Source: a virus
Reading direction: 5' to 3' (one strand)
Length of the DNA stretch: 56,674 bases
Virus record (IMG/VR): IMGVR_UViG_3300034072_002225
Coordinates: 1 to 56,674 of that record
In this document: positions 1-7,482 of the stretch, one piece after another
Layout of the letters: each line of letters begins with the position of its first letter
Numbering within the stretch: position 1 is the first letter of the stretch
Program-made: the position numbers and the translations under genes
Notes under the pieces: model-generated
What the model saw: the letters and a program-made list of their open reading frames with translations, nothing else
Told to the model about the DNA's origin: nothing
Databases searched by the model: none

Positions 1-44
1 TCATAATCCGCGTGTCGGGGGTTCAAGTCCCTCCTCCGCTACCA
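1..44 (+). tRNA. tRNA-Met (CAT), 3' part only
   Basis: The window opens inside a tRNA. The anticodon loop shows CAT followed by AA (2-6). The T arm is GGGGG (17-21), loop TTCAAGT (22-28) and CCCTC (29-33). The acceptor strand CTCCGCT (34-40), discriminator A41 and encoded CCA (42-44) follow. The 5' half lies outside the window, so the choice of elongator Met over a CAT-anticodon Ile tRNA is a best guess. The 3' end is the integration site of the prophage, and the recombinase gene overlaps it on the opposite strand. Confidence 0.85.
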
Positions 45-1653
45 GCGATGCAGTCCTCTTTGGCTGTGTCGCTGGCGGCTTCCCCGAAGCAAGCGCCAGC
101 ACGTTCGCCAGGCTCCCCGTAACTTCGATCCTCGCCATGTCCGCCTCGGTTGGTGCGTCCGACACGATCACCTGTCCGATCAACGAGCGGATCACCGGTA
201 GGAACTGTCTCGCCCGGTTGCCGGTCGCCAGTGCGGTGCCGAGCAGGGCAATGCGCCGACGATAGGATTCGACGATCTGCGGGTGCAGGACGATTGGGCG
301 CAGCGCCTGATGCTCGGCAAGCTCGGCCTCAGCCGCCGCCAGCTGCTCCTTCCGTGTGTCGAGCCCCTGCTTGAGCATCGCGACGTCGATCTGGCCGCTG
401 GCCATGGCGTCGACCAGTCGGCCGATTTCGCCCTTCAGCTGGGCGATCCGCTCGCGCACATTGTGGATGTCACCGGCCATCCGCTTTTCTTCGGCAGCCG
501 AGTGTTCATGGTATCGCTTCACCACCGCGGCGACGACGTCGGGCGCGAGCAGCTTGCGCTGCAGCCCGGCCAGTACGCGCTGTTCGAGGCGCTCGGTCGA
601 GACACGGCGGCCATTCGTGCAGCTGCTGCCCGCCTTGCGATCGCCGCAGCCCCAGCGATCCTTGCTGAGCACGGTATAGGCGCCGCCGCATTCCCCACAT
701 CGTACCAGGCCGGAAAAGACGTGCTTCGGCCGCCGCTGGCGATGCGCCGGGACGCCTTCGTTCTCCGCGTGTGCCTTCTGCACGGCATCCCAGCTCGCCT
801 GGTCGATGATGCGGAGCTGCTCGGCCGGCACCATTACCACCGCATCGGCATCGTTCGCGCGCGAGACACGGCGGCGCGTCTCCGGGTTCTTGCGCATCTG
901 CACGCGGTTATAGGCAATCTGGCCGGCATAGGCCGGGTTATGGAGGATCCCGTTGCGGCGGCCGCGCGTGCCGGTGAGCGTCGTCGGCCGCCACATTTCG
1001 CCGCGCGGCGCCGGCACGCGCTCCGCGTTCAAGCGGCGGACGATGGCGATCGGGCTATCGCCGGCGATCGTCTCGGCGAAAATTCGCCGGATGATCGCGG
1101 CCTCTTCCGGCACGATTTCGCGGTGGCCGCGCTCGACAACGCCGTCGACGATCTTCGGCACTGCCCGATAGCCGTAGCACATGCCGCCCGGCACCAGGCC
1201 GCGCTCGACCGTGCCGCGCTGGCCGCGCCGGATCTTGTTCGCGAGCTCCTTCACGAACAGGGCGTTCATGGTCCCCGCCATGCCGACGTGCAGCATGCCG
1301 ATCGGCCCTTCGGACAGGGTGTGCAGCGCGCAATCGGCGAAGGTCAGGCGCTTGTAGATCGCGTCGGTATCGCCCAGATCGCGGGCGACGCGATCCAGGG
1401 CCTCTGCCACGACGATCTGGAAATGCCCCGCCTCGACGTCGGCGAGCAGCTGGTTGAGGCCGGGGCGGGCGGTGGTGGTGCCGCTGATCGCGAGATCCTT
1501 GTAGACCTCGACGACGTCCCAGCCCTGACGCTCAGCGTATTCCCTGCAGGCGCGCGCCTGGTCCTCGGCCGAGCGCGGGTTCTGCAGGTCGGTGGAGAAG
1601 CGGGCGTAGATCGCGGCGCGCGGGCGCGGCGCGGCGTGGGCGGCTGGTTTCAT
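1..1653 (-). CDS. Large serine recombinase (phage integrase)
   Basis: This is a serine-family site-specific recombinase predicted to integrate and excise the prophage. From the ATG at 1653 (550 aa) the resolvase domain begins with YARFSTD, the catalytic Ser being residue 20, followed by the recombinase domain and a zinc ribbon (CGECGG ... GCGDRKAGSSC). A coiled-coil stretch of about 60 residues lies behind the ribbon. A TTG at 1713 or an ATG at 1689 are alternative starts. The stop codon is bases 1-3, inside the tRNA, and the last residues (VAEEGLEPPTRGL) are encoded by the antisense strand of the tRNA. After excision the tail would be different (see findings). It is the last gene of the leftward early operon. 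Confidence 0.93.
   Translation of the reverse strand: MKPAAHAAPRPRAAIYARFSTDLQNPRSAEDQARACREYAERQGWDVVEVYKDLAISGTTTARPGLNQLLADVEAGHFQIVVAEALDRVARDLGDTDAIYKRLTFADCALHTLSEGPIGMLHVGMAGTMNALFVKELANKIRRGQRGTVERGLVPGGMCYGYRAVPKIVDGVVERGHREIVPEEAAIIRRIFAETIAGDSPIAIVRRLNAERVPAPRGEMWRPTTLTGTRGRRNGILHNPAYAGQIAYNRVQMRKNPETRRRVSRANDADAVVMVPAEQLRIIDQASWDAVQKAHAENEGVPAHRQRRPKHVFSGLVRCGECGGAYTVLSKDRWGCGDRKAGSSCTNGRRVSTERLEQRVLAGLQRKLLAPDVVAAVVKRYHEHSAAEEKRMAGDIHNVRERIAQLKGEIGRLVDAMASGQIDVAMLKQGLDTRKEQLAAAEAELAEHQALRPIVLHPQIVESYRRRIALLGTALATGNRARQFLPVIRSLIGQVIVSDAPTEADMARIEVTGSLANVLALASGKPPATQPKRTASLVAEEGLEPPTRGL
31..44. repeat. attL core (tRNA 3' end)
   Basis: CTCCTCCGCTACCA is the end of the tRNA T stem, the acceptor strand and CCA. 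The same 14 bases recur at 48814-48827, and flanking bases do not match. Fourteen exact bases, one copy in a tRNA and one at the far end of a phage genome, is the usual signature of site-specific integration. The crossover must lie within these bases; the exact dinucleotide cannot be read from the sequence. Confidence 0.85.
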
Positions 1654-1756
1654 GCTCGGGTCTCTCGGGCGATTCGACGCGCGCAGCATCCTCGCTTGCC
1701 ATGTCTTCGGCAATGGCGAGCGCCAGATCTAAAATATCGAACGCCGGCGCCGTCAT
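1532..1756 (-). CDS. Possible small protein overlapping the recombinase start
   Basis: An ATG at 1756 overlaps the stop of the upstream gene in an ATGA junction, the same coupling used by most genes of this operon. The first 35 or so residues (MTAPAFDILDLALAIAEDMA...) look like an acidic helix-forming protein. The remainder reads the recombinase start in another frame and is Arg/Pro-rich. It may be a genuine 74-residue overlapping gene, or only a translation bridge that delivers ribosomes to the recombinase ATG at 1653. No family recognised. Confidence 0.35.
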   Translation of the reverse strand: MTAPAFDILDLALAIAEDMASEDAARVESPERPEHETSRPRRAAPARRDLRPLLHRPAEPALGRGPGARLQGIR

Positions 1757-2196
1757 GCGATCACCGGCACGGTGGGGGTGAAGGGCAGGGGCGGCAGCGC
1801 ACGATCGCGGCGCGCGTAGAAGGCGCGGAAATAGATGATCCACTCCAGGATCCAGCGGACGCCGGCGCGGCGGGATTCGAGATAGGCGTTGCCGGGCTTG
1901 GCGCGGCAGGCCTGGTCGCGGCCGACGAGCGCACGATCGGCGGCCGCCTCGAGCTCGCGCCATTCCTCGGCGCCGGCGCCGGCGGCGAACAGCGCGGCGA
2001 TCGCGCGCCAGGCGCGCAGATCGGCGGTAGCCTCGCCCTGCTCGATCTCGCGACGTTCGATCATGGCGGGGTAGTGTTTCTCGCGAAGCGCGAGCTCCTG
2101 GGCGGCCACAGCGGCCAGCAGCGGGAGCGCGGCGCAGGAAAAGGGCGCGCCCGTCCGGTGCATCGGGATCGATGCATGGGGGGCGCTGGTGGTCAT
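1753..2196 (-). CDS. Phage hypothetical protein (147 aa)
   Basis: I do not recognise this family. The ATG at 2196 overlaps the preceding stop (ATGA), which decides the start. The protein is Ala-rich and helical, with a Trp-rich aromatic patch near the C-terminus (RWILEWIIYFRAFYARR) that resembles an amphipathic or membrane-associated helix. It lies in the early-left operon two genes above the recombinase, a position where phages often keep small host-takeover or recombination accessory proteins; that is context only. Confidence 0.7.
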   Translation of the reverse strand: MTTSAPHASIPMHRTGAPFSCAALPLLAAVAAQELALREKHYPAMIERREIEQGEATADLRAWRAIAALFAAGAGAEEWRELEAAADRALVGRDQACRAKPGNAYLESRRAGVRWILEWIIYFRAFYARRDRALPPLPFTPTVPVIA

Positions 2197-2552
2197 GCGT
2201 GGGCCTTGCGCAGCGCTTGAAGCCGCAGCCACTCACCGAAGGTCTCACCACAGTCGGCATCGAGATACTGCTGATACCGCTGCTGCGACCGCGTCAGTTT
2301 CGGTGGCGGCGGGCTGTTCGCTGCCATCCAGGCGCGTCCCTCGTCCGTGACGAAGAACAGATCGTCCCCGCCATACATCGCGACGGCGCGGCGGACCTTC
2401 ATCAGCCCGCGCTCGACGAGGCTGTTGCAGGTTGCGTGATCCGCGCTTCCCTCGCCGGTGCAGAAATGGTTGCGGTACTGCTGACCACGCCCATGCTGGT
2501 CGACGCCGAGCGCGTGCTGCAGGATGTGCAGGTCGTTATCCATGCGGGTCAT
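2193..2552 (-). CDS. Conserved phage protein, winged-helix-like (119 aa)
   Basis: The sequence MDNDLHILQHALGVDQ begins a type of small protein common in sphingomonad and rhizobial prophages. The pattern (short helix, GRGQQYRNHFCTG, a helix with CNSLVERGLM, then a beta-wing FFVTDEGRAW) suggests a winged-helix fold. The ATG at 2552 overlaps the upstream stop; the ATG at 2543 is a second candidate. Function unknown. It is coupled to genes on both sides by 4-base overlaps. Confidence 0.75.
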   Translation of the reverse strand: MTRMDNDLHILQHALGVDQHGRGQQYRNHFCTGEGSADHATCNSLVERGLMKVRRAVAMYGGDDLFFVTDEGRAWMAANSPPPPKLTRSQQRYQQYLDADCGETFGEWLRLQALRKAHA

Positions 2553-3001
2553 CCCTCGGCGAGCTCTAAGCGAGGAGGGTCGGCGCGATACACCAGCGCG
2601 ACCTGCGGCTGGTCGACGCCGATCGCGATAAGCTCGGTGTCGCCTACCTCGGTGCCGCCGACTTCGCCAAGGACCTGCCGCAGGCCAGTCTCGTCATGGG
2701 CGACGCTGTCGTAATTCCAGCCAAGCCCTTCGCCGAAGCGAACCGCGAGGATCGACGCATCGGCGGGAAGCGGGCGGTCGAACGTCCACTCACCGCCTTC
2801 GCGGCGGGTCGCGACGATATCGTCGCCCCAGGCGACGACCGAGGCGGTGAACGTCTCTCCGTCGCGGGCGGGCTCGGGACGGTTCCAGTCCTCGGCCGGC
2901 TTCGACAGCCACTCCGCCCAGCCCTCTAGCGTGGTGTCGCACGGGAGCACCTCGTCGTTCCAGGGATCGAGATAGTAGCTGGTTTCGGGAAGCGAGATCA
3001 T
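2549..3001 (-). CDS. Phage hypothetical protein (150 aa)
   Basis: An acidic protein of unrecognised family. It has Trp-rich stretches (EGWAEWL, GGEWTFDRP, GLGWNYD) and a central strand-rich part. Its ATG overlaps the stop of the ParB-like gene by 4 bases, and its stop overlaps the next start, so it is translated as part of the early-left chain. The strict coupling to the ParB-like gene suggests a partner role, which is inference only. Confidence 0.7.
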   Translation of the reverse strand: MISLPETSYYLDPWNDEVLPCDTTLEGWAEWLSKPAEDWNRPEPARDGETFTASVVAWGDDIVATRREGGEWTFDRPLPADASILAVRFGEGLGWNYDSVAHDETGLRQVLGEVGGTEVGDTELIAIGVDQPQVALVYRADPPRLELAEG

Positions 3002-5202
3002 TCCGCCGCCTCCTCGAGATCGGCTTCGCCGTCCTCGTCTTCCAGGCCCTCGCCGTCGTCATATTCGTCGTCGAGATCGTCGAGGCGTTCGGTTCGTTTC
3101 TCGGCCGAGCTGAGCGGCGCGACGGTGTGGGTGTCCAGCCACTCGGGGCGCCAGGTCGAAATCTCGCCGCGATCGCCATCGCCGATGCCGAGCTTCTGCG
3201 CGTCGAGCTCGTCCTCGGGGGATTCCGCCCGGGCCGCGCGGATTACGCGGGCGCAGAAGGCGGCGCTGTCGCCCTTCTTCAGGGTCTTCGCGCGATCGCC
3301 GAGGCCCCATTCCTCGAGCAGCTGCAGGCGCTGCTTGTGGCTGATCAGTTCGAAGAAGGCCTGGTCGAAGATCGCGATGTCGTACCAAGGTGCGGCGCAG
3401 TCCTCGTCTTCCAGCGTGTTGGCCAGTTCGTCGATCATGCGGGGCGCGCGGCCGTCGCCGTAATAGCTGGTGGTGGCGAGCAGGCTGTGCCCGGCGGCGA
3501 TCGCGGCGGCCTGTTGCAGGGTCTTCTCGCCCGCGTTGCAGAATTCCACCCAACCGTCGATCGGATCGTCGGCGGTGACCCAGGGTTCTGCGGCGAGCCT
3601 GGTCATGGCTTCGCGCCATTCCGCGCCGACCGTCAGCGTCTCGAACAGCTTCCGCACCGACGATGGCGCCTTCATGCCGGTCGATTCCTGATCGGCGGGC
3701 GTTTCGATGCCCTGGGCGTGGCCGGAGAAGGTTGGGCGCTTGTCGTACGTTTCGCCGCTAGGGCGCAGGATGGAGCGGGCCTGCGAATAGACCAGGAAGT
3801 CGAGCGCGGCACCCCCGGCAGCGGTCAGCACCAGCTGAACCCGGAGCATCTCGCGGCGATACATCAGCATCGCCTGCATCGCGTCCTTGGTCAGGCCCCA
3901 GGCGGCGCGCTGGCGCTCCTCGGGCGACTTGGCGCCGCCGGCGGCGCGCGTGCTGGCTCCCTTTGGTGTGACGAGGCCAGCCTCGGTGCGGTTCGCGAAC
4001 CACAGGGAGAAGGTGACGCGGCCGTTGGCCTCGACCTTCGGCACGCCGACGATCTGGCCCTTCTTCGGAAGCGGGATCGGGCGCTGGTCGTTCAGCGCAT
4101 CCAGCTCTGCGCGAAGATCCTGATATTCCCGATCCAGCCCCGGGTCGTTGCGCTGGCCTGGCTGCTGAAGCTGGCGCAGCCGCAGCTCGATTTCCTTCGC
4201 CCGCTTTTCCTGTGCCTCCTCCGGGAGCCTGCCCGGGTTCTCGTGGAACTTCAGGTTCCAATCCAGAGAGGTATAGCCGTGCTGGGTGATGGTGGGTGCG
4301 GCATCCGCCCACTCGAATTGGAGGTTCTCCTTCAGGTTCTCAGGCGAGCCCGTGATTGCGACCGTCTTCCCGCGGATCAGCCGCGACGTGTAGGCCCGCT
4401 TAGCCTCGGCGATCTTCTCGTTCGCGAGGCGGCGGAGAATGTCCTCGTGCTCGACGATGCCGGTGTTCGGCTCCTGGGCGAACAGGTCGACGGTGAACAC
4501 GCCGCCGGCGGCGACATAGGCGTCCAGGCCGACCAGGTTGAGCAGCGCGCGGTGCTCGTCCAGGCCGACCTTCATCGCGTCCTTGATGTGCCGGGGAAAG
4601 TGCTGATTGGCCGGCAGCTGCGACAGGTGCTCGTAGACCTGCAGCTGCAGCGCCTGGTCCTCGGTGGCGGCATAGGCATAAGCCTGCTCGTCGTTCAGCG
4701 CGCCGGCGTCATAGGCGGCGAACACCGTGGGGTGCAGATAGGCCAGCCGCAGGATGCGGGCGACGCGCGCCGGATCGAGCGAGAAATGCTTGGCTAGGTC
4801 CGCATCGGTGATCGCGGGATCGCGCTCGCGGATCTGGCGAAAGGCCGCATAGATCTCCGGCGCCCGCATTGCCTCCCGCACATAGTTTTCGTGCAGGCTG
4901 ATCTCGGTGAGCTCGGCATCGGTGCCGTCGAGGATTGTCACCGGGATCGCGTCGAAGTCGAAGTCGGCGCCGTCCTTCTTCAGCTTCTGGATCGCGTGCC
5001 AGCGGCGGCTGCCGGCCAGCACGCCGAGTTTGCCCTTGGGCAGGCCCGCGCCCTTGTGGACCGCGATCGGCTGGATCAGTCCGCGCGCTGCGATCGATGC
5101 GGCGATCTGATCGATGATCGCCGCATCGGGCGTCTTCTCGCGCACGTTGAGGGGAGACTTGGCGAGCAGGGACAGCTTCGCCGTTGCGATGGTAGACTTC
5201 AT
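2998..5202 (-). CDS. Large ParB/RepB/Spo0J-family protein
   Basis: The N-terminal 200 residues are a ParB domain. LSLLAKSPLNVREK is followed by the ParB/sulfiredoxin-like core (GLIQPIAVHK, GVLAGSRRWHAIQ, EISLHENYVREAM). A helix-turn-helix follows (ITDADLAKHFSLDPARVARILRLA). The long C-terminal part, about 500 residues, has a charged coiled region near the middle and ends in a very acidic tail (DDLDDEYDDGEGLEDEDGE). At 734 aa it is more than twice the size of a chromosomal ParB, and no ParA gene is next to it, so classical partition is doubtful. Related large ParB-like proteins are frequent in alphaproteobacterial phages and plasmids. It is the largest gene of the early-left operon. Confidence 0.85.
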   Translation of the reverse strand: MKSTIATAKLSLLAKSPLNVREKTPDAAIIDQIAASIAARGLIQPIAVHKGAGLPKGKLGVLAGSRRWHAIQKLKKDGADFDFDAIPVTILDGTDAELTEISLHENYVREAMRAPEIYAAFRQIRERDPAITDADLAKHFSLDPARVARILRLAYLHPTVFAAYDAGALNDEQAYAYAATEDQALQLQVYEHLSQLPANQHFPRHIKDAMKVGLDEHRALLNLVGLDAYVAAGGVFTVDLFAQEPNTGIVEHEDILRRLANEKIAEAKRAYTSRLIRGKTVAITGSPENLKENLQFEWADAAPTITQHGYTSLDWNLKFHENPGRLPEEAQEKRAKEIELRLRQLQQPGQRNDPGLDREYQDLRAELDALNDQRPIPLPKKGQIVGVPKVEANGRVTFSLWFANRTEAGLVTPKGASTRAAGGAKSPEERQRAAWGLTKDAMQAMLMYRREMLRVQLVLTAAGGAALDFLVYSQARSILRPSGETYDKRPTFSGHAQGIETPADQESTGMKAPSSVRKLFETLTVGAEWREAMTRLAAEPWVTADDPIDGWVEFCNAGEKTLQQAAAIAAGHSLLATTSYYGDGRAPRMIDELANTLEDEDCAAPWYDIAIFDQAFFELISHKQRLQLLEEWGLGDRAKTLKKGDSAAFCARVIRAARAESPEDELDAQKLGIGDGDRGEISTWRPEWLDTHTVAPLSSAEKRTERLDDLDDEYDDGEGLEDEDGEADLEEAAE

Positions 5203-5250
5203 GTGCCGTCCTTCAGTGCTGTGCGGCCGATTCCCCGGCCGCTGGGGGGA

Positions 5251-5652
5251 TTATTCGGCGGCGATCGCGTCCTCGGCGCGGGCCTCGCGGCGGGCGAGCG
5301 TCAGCAGGCGGGCGCGGATCGAATTGGGCGGGCGGCCGGTGCGGCGCATGATGTCGCACACGCGGACACCCTGGCTGCGCAGTGCCACCAGCAAGGCGTC
5401 TTCTTCCGGCGTGAAGGGCCGGACGACATGTCCGCCCCGGCCATAGGGCTCGACCGGCTGGGTGCAGATGCCGCGCTTCTGCGGCGGCGCATCGGCGCCG
5501 AACGACATGCATTGCCAGTCGATCGCGCTGGGGCTGATCGGCGTGCCGGCATCGGTGAAGTGCCTGGCGATCTGGTTGATCGTCCAGCCGTCTTCGCGCA
5601 GCGTGCACATTTCGTCGATCTGCGCGTCGGACAGGGTGCGCTTGCCGCCCAT
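5251..5652 (-). CDS. Two-domain HTH / SANT-like phage protein
   Basis: The first half (LSDAQIDEMCTLREDGWTINQIARHF) has the shape of a resolvase-type helix-turn-helix. The second half (FTPEEDALLVALRSQGVRVCDIMRRTGR) resembles a Myb/SANT-like or GcrA-like DNA-recognition helix. Two predicted DNA-binding units in 133 aa suggest a transcription factor or a DNA-end-binding accessory protein. It lies between the ParB-like gene and a run of very small genes. A 7-bp hairpin (5223-5229 with 5236-5242) separates it from the ParB-like gene. Specific role unknown. Confidence 0.75.
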   Translation of the reverse strand: MGGKRTLSDAQIDEMCTLREDGWTINQIARHFTDAGTPISPSAIDWQCMSFGADAPPQKRGICTQPVEPYGRGGHVVRPFTPEEDALLVALRSQGVRVCDIMRRTGRPPNSIRARLLTLARREARAEDAIAAE

Positions 5653-5653
5653 G

Positions 5654-5839
5654 TCAGCCCTCCACCTTGGCGGATGCGGGCAGGAGATCCTCGCGGACGT
5701 AGCGGACGCCGTGGTGATCCTCCTTCCAGGATGCGGGCATCTCGGCGCTCGGCCACCAGATGGACGGGCCGTGGCTGCCCATGACGAGCGTGATGGATTC
5801 CGGCGCCTCGCGCGGCTCCAGCTTGGTGAATTCGGTCAT
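5654..5839 (-). CDS. Small phage protein (61 aa)
   Basis: The ATG at 5839 overlaps the upstream stop in an ATGA junction. The protein (MTEFTKLEPREAPESITLVM...) is soluble and has a short aromatic segment, SIWWPSAEMPASWKEDHHGV. No family recognised. One base separates it from the start of the HTH gene downstream, so it belongs to the same coupled transcript. Confidence 0.65.
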   Translation of the reverse strand: MTEFTKLEPREAPESITLVMGSHGPSIWWPSAEMPASWKEDHHGVRYVREDLLPASAKVEG

Positions 5840-6138
5840 CCTGCGGTGCTCCCAGGCTGTTGCCGGCTGGCGCGATGCACCTCGCGGCCGAGTGGCGTCG
5901 CTTCGATGAAATTGCGCAGCGGCGAATTGAGGAACGGGCCGTCGCGCAGATCCCGCGTGGTGATCAGGCCCTTGCGGAGCAGCGCGGCGAAGGTCCCGCG
6001 GCGCGCGCCGATGTTGCGCGACAGATCGGCCCAGGTGCGCGGGCCGTGCTGCACACCGGACAGCAACAGGCGCATCGGGGCAGACAGGCGTGCCGCGGCA
6101 CGCGCGCGATCCAGGCGAGTGGCGCGATCGCGTTTCAC
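5836..6138 (-). CDS. Small winged-helix-like phage protein (100 aa)
   Basis: A GTG at 6138 overlaps the upstream TGA (GTGA junction) and is the most credible start. The sequence AARLSAPMRLLLSGVQHG followed by TWADLSRNIGARRGTFAALLRKGLITT has the spacing of a winged helix-turn-helix. The C-terminus continues with a second basic helix (EATPLGREVHRASRQQ). It is probably a small DNA-binding protein of the early operon. Target unknown. Confidence 0.65.
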   Translation of the reverse strand: MKRDRATRLDRARAAARLSAPMRLLLSGVQHGPRTWADLSRNIGARRGTFAALLRKGLITTRDLRDGPFLNSPLRNFIEATPLGREVHRASRQQPGSTAG

Positions 6139-6431
6139 TCGGCCGCCTCCGCCTCGCCGCGTTCGCCCATCTGGGCGGCGATGCGGGCATAGGCGCGGGC
6201 GGCGCGGGCGGCGGGGCCGTTGGCCTGCTCCGCCGGCTTGCGACCGAGCACCTTGAGGATGTGCGCCTCGGTCCGCTTGGCCAGATGCGACAGGTTCTGG
6301 CGGCGCAGCTTGCCCAGATGATTGCGCAACAGGGCAGGCGCCTCGCCCCAGCATTCGGCGCAGACGATCATCCAGTTCTCGCGCGTCCCGGTGCAGCCAC
6401 GGCGCCGGCAGGTGTAGCGGCGCGCCGTCAT
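6135..6431 (-). CDS. Small zinc-finger-like phage protein (98 aa)
   Basis: Four cysteines at the N-terminus (YTCRRRGCTGTRENW, then VCAECW) form a plausible zinc site. They are followed by a basic helical region with a possible nucleic-acid contact surface (LLRNHLGKLRRQNLSHLAKR) and an Ala-rich tail. Start and stop both overlap neighbouring genes by 4 bases. Function unknown; a nucleic-acid-binding accessory role is likely from composition alone. Confidence 0.7.
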   Translation of the reverse strand: MTARRYTCRRRGCTGTRENWMIVCAECWGEAPALLRNHLGKLRRQNLSHLAKRTEAHILKVLGRKPAEQANGPAARAARAYARIAAQMGERGEAEAAE

Positions 6432-6532
6432 GCCGCCGGCGTCCAGGCGACGATGATGATCGCCATCGCGCAGACGATGCCGATCATGCAGAGCACGGCC
6501 AGCGCGAGCTCAATGCGGCTAGCCTTGCGCAT
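6428..6532 (-). CDS. 34-aa single-pass membrane protein
   Basis: The protein starts MRKASRIELALAVLCMIG and continues into one hydrophobic helix of about 20 residues before a short tail. The basic start suggests an N-in topology. Its ATG shares one base with the stop of the upstream reading frame (TGATG), and its stop overlaps the zinc-finger gene (ATGA). Coupling on both sides is the main reason to accept such a short gene. Possible roles include superinfection exclusion; nothing in the sequence shows this. Confidence 0.6.
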   Translation of the reverse strand: MRKASRIELALAVLCMIGIVCAMAIIIVAWTPAA

Positions 6533-7455
6533 CAGCGTGCCTTTCCGATCAGGGTGCCGGTCCGCGCGGTCAGCAACCGGGCGAGGAAGCGCGGCGCGAG
6601 ACGAAGCAGCAGCGCAACGGCGCCGGCCTGCCACCAGGGCAGGCGGGCCGGGCCGGTATCACCGAAGCGATCGCGATCGGCGCGCAAATGGAAGCCGCGC
6701 CAGCGCTGCGGCTGGCGCAGGACGTTGGGGCCGGAGACCATGGACACGGTGGGGCGAAGTCGTCGCCGAAGTGCCGGGTCGATGGACTCGATTCGACGGC
6801 GTGCTAGCGTGCCGCGATTATCCGAGGGGGAATCATCATGGACGCGGTAGAGATCTTTCCGCTTGGCAATGTCGGCTTCCGGCGCGTCTCGGCCGATGGC
6901 GTGAAGCATGTCGGCATCGAGTTGACCGATCAGGCCACTGGTGGCTGCACGATCATCTGGTTTGAGGAGCGACTGTTCATCGGCTTCGCCGAGCACCTGT
7001 CGATGATCGGCGACGAGATCCTTCGAGAGTATCCGGCGCCCCGAATCTAGCGCGACCTTCTTCGTGTAAAATGGGGCGCGGCGGGTGTCCGGCGCAGGGA
7101 TCGGATTTTCCGATATGGTGAAGCTGCGGGGCTGGGTGGGAAACCAGCGCCGCTGGCATCCGCCGCCGTCCTGTACCTTGCGAGGGATGAAGCCTCGCGC
7201 GGCCAGCGCGCGGCCGAGCGCAAGATTGCTGTCGGTCCAGCCGAGAGCCGCGCGCGCTTCCTCAAGCGAGACCCCCGAATCGCGCGCCGCGAGATCGGCC
7301 AGCGCCTGCTCCGCCGATGCTTCGGCTGCCTTTGCCTGGCAGTTGCACAGCCAAGGAAAGGTTTCGCCGAACCGCGGGCAAGCAGCCGTGTGCCCTGGGC
7401 GATCGGCCAGCGGAATACCGAGCCGGTCAAAGTGCTGCTGATTTGTGAGTGCCAT
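6532..7455 (-). CDS. First reading frame of the early-left operon, partly doubtful
   Basis: This frame is open for 307 codons from an ATG at 7455 preceded by a strong GGAGG. The first 140 residues look genuine, with a possible Cys site (CPRFGETFPWLCNCQ) and a helix-rich part (SVSLEEARAALGWTDSNLALGRALA) like a winged helix. From about 7050 to 6838 the frame is antisense to a well-supported plus-strand gene. The last 69 codons (from ATG 6741) again look protein-like, with a hydrophobic helix. Either the long protein is real and overlaps the plus gene, or two separate genes happen to share a frame. The stop couples to the 34-aa gene. Confidence 0.5.
   Translation of the reverse strand: MALTNQQHFDRLGIPLADRPGHTAACPRFGETFPWLCNCQAKAAEASAEQALADLAARDSGVSLEEARAALGWTDSNLALGRALAARGFIPRKVQDGGGCQRRWFPTQPRSFTISENPIPAPDTRRAPFYTKKVALDSGRRILSKDLVADHRQVLGEADEQSLLKPDDRAATSGLIGQLDADMLHAIGRDAPEADIAKRKDLYRVHDDSPSDNRGTLARRRIESIDPALRRRLRPTVSMVSGPNVLRQPQRWRGFHLRADRDRFGDTGPARLPWWQAGAVALLLRLAPRFLARLLTARTGTLIGKAR
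6838..7050 (+). CDS. Lone plus-strand gene in the leftward operon (70 aa)
   Basis: The ATG at 6838 has a near-ideal ribosome site (GAGGGGG at 6824-6830, 7-base gap). The protein (MDAVEIFPLGNVGFRRVSAD...) reads as an ordinary small globular protein with alternating strands. It is the only rightward gene left of the repressor and faces the leftward operon. A weak promoter-like pair, TTCGAC (6792-6797) and GATTAT (6816-6821) with an 18-base gap, lies just upstream. It may be a moron gene expressed in the lysogen. No family recognised. Confidence 0.65.
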   Translation: MDAVEIFPLGNVGFRRVSADGVKHVGIELTDQATGGCTIIWFEERLFIGFAEHLSMIGDEILREYPAPRI

Positions 7456-7482
7456 GATGCGCCTCCGGTTGAACCGGAGACG

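Noticed and set aside
283-2220. 645-codon plus-strand frame across the recombinase
   Set aside because: It is the high-GC antisense shadow of the recombinase and its upstream neighbour; the translation is Ala/Arg/His-rich without domain signals.
3127-4797. 556-codon plus-strand frame
   Set aside because: Antisense to the ParB-like gene, which has clear domain motifs; the plus frame has none.
7085-7441. 118-codon plus-strand frame
   Set aside because: Antisense to the credible N-terminal part of the gene starting at 7455; Ser/Ala/Arg-rich with no ribosome site.
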